In this document: one piece after another, positions 6,707 through 7,842 of the stretch
Layout: every line of letters begins with the position of its first letter
How positions within the stretch are numbered: the stretch's first letter is position 1
NCBI GenBank assembly: GCA_003241175.1
Contig: QFOI01000155.1
Location: forward strand, 1-7,842
Direction of reading: 5' to 3'
DNA: 7,842 nucleotides
Source: Pseudopedobacter saltans
Lineage (GTDB): Bacteria > Bacteroidota > Bacteroidia > Chitinophagales > Chitinophagaceae
Made by a program: the position numbers and the translations under genes
The notes under the pieces: generated by a model
What the model was told of the DNA's origin: nothing
What the model saw: only the letters and a program-made list of their open reading frames with translations
Databases searched by the model: none

Positions 6707-7219
6707 ATGACTAAGAAAATTTTACTGATTTGTAGTTTCTTCTTTGTTTCAATAATGATTGTTTCTGCACAAGAAACGAAAAGCATTTACGATCCCAAAC
6801 TGGACGGAATGGCCCAAATTAAGTCCGCGGTAGATATTGCCAAAAAGCAACACAAAAATATATTATTGCAGATTGGAGGTAATTGGTGTACATGGTGTTT
6901 GGCGTTCAACAAATTAGTGACTACCAATACGACATTGGACAGTATTTTAAAAGCTGATTATGTAGTGGAACATATCAATTACAGTAAAGAAAACAAGAAT
7001 GCTGCTGTAATGGAATCGTTGGGTTTTCCTAATCGATTTGGTTTCCCAGTATTTGTTATTTTGGATGAAAACGGCAATCGAATTCATACACAAAATTCTG
7101 CTTATTTAGAAGCTGCTGATGGTAAAGTTAGCCATGATGTCAATAAAGTGAAAGAGTTTCTTGAAGCATGGTCTCCTAAAGTGCTCGATCCTAAGGTGTA
7201 TCGCGAACAGTTGAAATAA
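6707..7219 (+). CDS. Secreted or periplasmic thioredoxin-fold protein with a WCTWC redox motif
   Basis: A 170-residue protein from ATG 6707. A longer frame opens at TTG 6662, but that start lies inside the rny terminator and would bury the signal peptide, so the ATG is preferred. Residues 1-21 are a Sec signal peptide (two lysines, hydrophobic core, VSA before Gln22). The thioredoxin fold follows: the strand NILLQIGGNW leads into the redox pair C61-T-W-C64, and P114 in GFPVFVILDENG is the expected cis-proline next to the active site. This fits the thioredoxin_7/DUF255-like branch rather than classical WCGPC thioredoxin. The likely role is thiol-disulfide exchange outside the cytoplasm; the partner is unknown. 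There is no visible heme, peroxidase or DsbD-like part. It lies 76 bp before the GH20 gene on the same strand, so weak co-transcription is possible. Confidence 0.85.
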   Translation: MTKKILLICSFFFVSIMIVSAQETKSIYDPKLDGMAQIKSAVDIAKKQHKNILLQIGGNWCTWCLAFNKLVTTNTTLDSILKADYVVEHINYSKENKNAAVMESLGFPNRFGFPVFVILDENGNRIHTQNSAYLEAADGKVSHDVNKVKEFLEAWSPKVLDPKVYREQLK

Positions 7220-7227
7220 TACTTTTG
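7220..7227 (+). promoter_or_regulatory. Candidate -7 promoter element of the GH20 gene
   Basis: TACTTTTG matches TAnnTTTG exactly, just after the stop of the thioredoxin-like gene and 68 bp before the GH20 ATG. A GTG at 7196-7198, 21 bp upstream, is a one-mismatch -33 box. The match could be chance. Confidence 0.25.
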
Positions 7228-7228
7228 T

Positions 7229-7242
7229 GATTGTACGCAATC
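7229..7242. other. Short inverted repeat between the thioredoxin-like and GH20 genes
   Basis: GATTG-tacg-CAATC is a perfect 5-bp inverted repeat with a 4-base loop, followed by GTTTTACTTTATT. The stem is short and AT-rich and the T tract is broken. It could be a weak terminator for the thioredoxin-like gene or a small operator; neither is well supported. Confidence 0.25.
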
Positions 7243-7295
7243 GTTTTACTTTATTGCTATGAGTTTGGTGTTGTCTTAGTGTTGTATATTTAGTC

Positions 7296-7842
7296 ATGCT
7301 AAAGAAATACCTTTTTATTGTAACAACGTTGTTTGTTGCAAATGGCGTGTTCTCTCAAATAAATACAAAACCATTTGTCATTCCGTCCATCCAAAAATGG
7401 GACGGAAAAGAAGGGCAACTACAGCTAAAGGAAAATTATATTATTGTCGCGGACAAAAATGACTCTTCCGCATGGGCTACAGCCCAAATATTAGCTAGTG
7501 ATTTCAGTGGTCTAGGTATTAAGAGTTCCATAAGCCCAAAAGTTTCCAAAGATGCTGTTACCATTTACCTAAAAACAGCAATCGATACAAGTCTTAAACA
7601 AGAAGGGTATCGTCTCGATATTAGCGATAATATTGAGATCTCTGCTCCTTATTATAAAGGGCTCATTTGGGGGACACGAACACTTTTGCAATTAATAGAA
7701 CAAGCCAAAAAACATAATACTGGTTTGGCAAAAGGAACAGCTATTGATCTTCCTCAATATCCATCCAGAGGATTTATTTTGGATGATGGTCGTAAGTTTT
7801 TCTCTTTAGAATTTTTGAAGCGTTACATTAAGATGTTGTCTT
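7296..7842 (+). CDS. Glycoside hydrolase family 20 beta-N-acetylhexosaminidase, 5' part only (runs off the window)
   Basis: An open frame of 182 codons from ATG 7296 to the window end with no stop. Residues 1-20 are a signal peptide (two lysines, hydrophobic core, VFS before Gln21), so the enzyme is exported. Residues 28-153 fit the GH20b N-terminal alpha/beta domain, including EGYRLDIS and the motif YKGLIWGTRTLLQLIEQ. The catalytic barrel begins near 155 with YPSRGFILDDGRKFF; R158 aligns with the arginine that holds the -1 GlcNAc in this family. The catalytic Asp-Glu pair would lie beyond the window, so activity cannot be judged. GH20 enzymes remove terminal GlcNAc or GalNAc from chitin oligomers, glycans or cell-wall material. 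The gene lies 76 bp after the thioredoxin-like gene on the same strand. DDGRKF replaces the more usual DVxRHF. Confidence 0.88.
   Translation, partial: MLKKYLFIVTTLFVANGVFSQINTKPFVIPSIQKWDGKEGQLQLKENYIIVADKNDSSAWATAQILASDFSGLGIKSSISPKVSKDAVTIYLKTAIDTSLKQEGYRLDISDNIEISAPYYKGLIWGTRTLLQLIEQAKKHNTGLAKGTAIDLPQYPSRGFILDDGRKFFSLEFLKRYIKMLS

Overview
The window looks like a low-GC chromosome segment from a Bacteroidota bacterium, most likely order Sphingobacteriales or Chitinophagales. The evidence is a TonB-dependent receptor with an N-terminal carboxypeptidase-like domain, lipoprotein and exported-protein signals of Bacteroidota style, no Shine-Dalgarno-like sequences before starts, -7 promoter elements of the TAnnTTTG type, and an RNase Y N-terminus resembling Chitinophagaceae proteins as I remember them. 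The family-level placement is from memory, not from a search.

Layout, left to right. On the minus strand (read right to left) lie hslR (4451-4870), a TonB-dependent receptor gene (1585-4353) and, 48 bp downstream of it, a surface-type beta-helix lipoprotein gene (43-1536). Receptor and lipoprotein look like a two-gene unit. The 97-bp gap between hslR and the receptor gene holds a 22-bp-period direct repeat next to a candidate -7 element. On the plus strand lie rny (RNase Y, 5076-6632), a strong intrinsic terminator (6650-6677), a secreted thioredoxin-like gene (6707-7219) and the first 182 codons of a GH20 beta-N-acetylhexosaminidase gene that leaves the window at 7842. The 205-bp gap 4871-5075 separates the divergent hslR and rny genes and holds a candidate promoter for each, plus a perfect short palindrome.

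How the genes may work together. The receptor and lipoprotein probably form an outer-membrane uptake or surface-binding pair without a SusD partner; the substrate cannot be read from the sequence. HslR and RNase Y both act on RNA or ribosomes but are divergent and separately promoted. The thioredoxin-like protein and the GH20 enzyme are both exported and lie in the same direction, but nothing else links them.

Most of the window is ordinary chromosome. The parts most worth following up are the receptor/lipoprotein pair and the phased repeat in front of it. I saw no mobile elements, CRISPR arrays, tRNAs or rRNAs, and no gene-free stretch longer than 205 bp.
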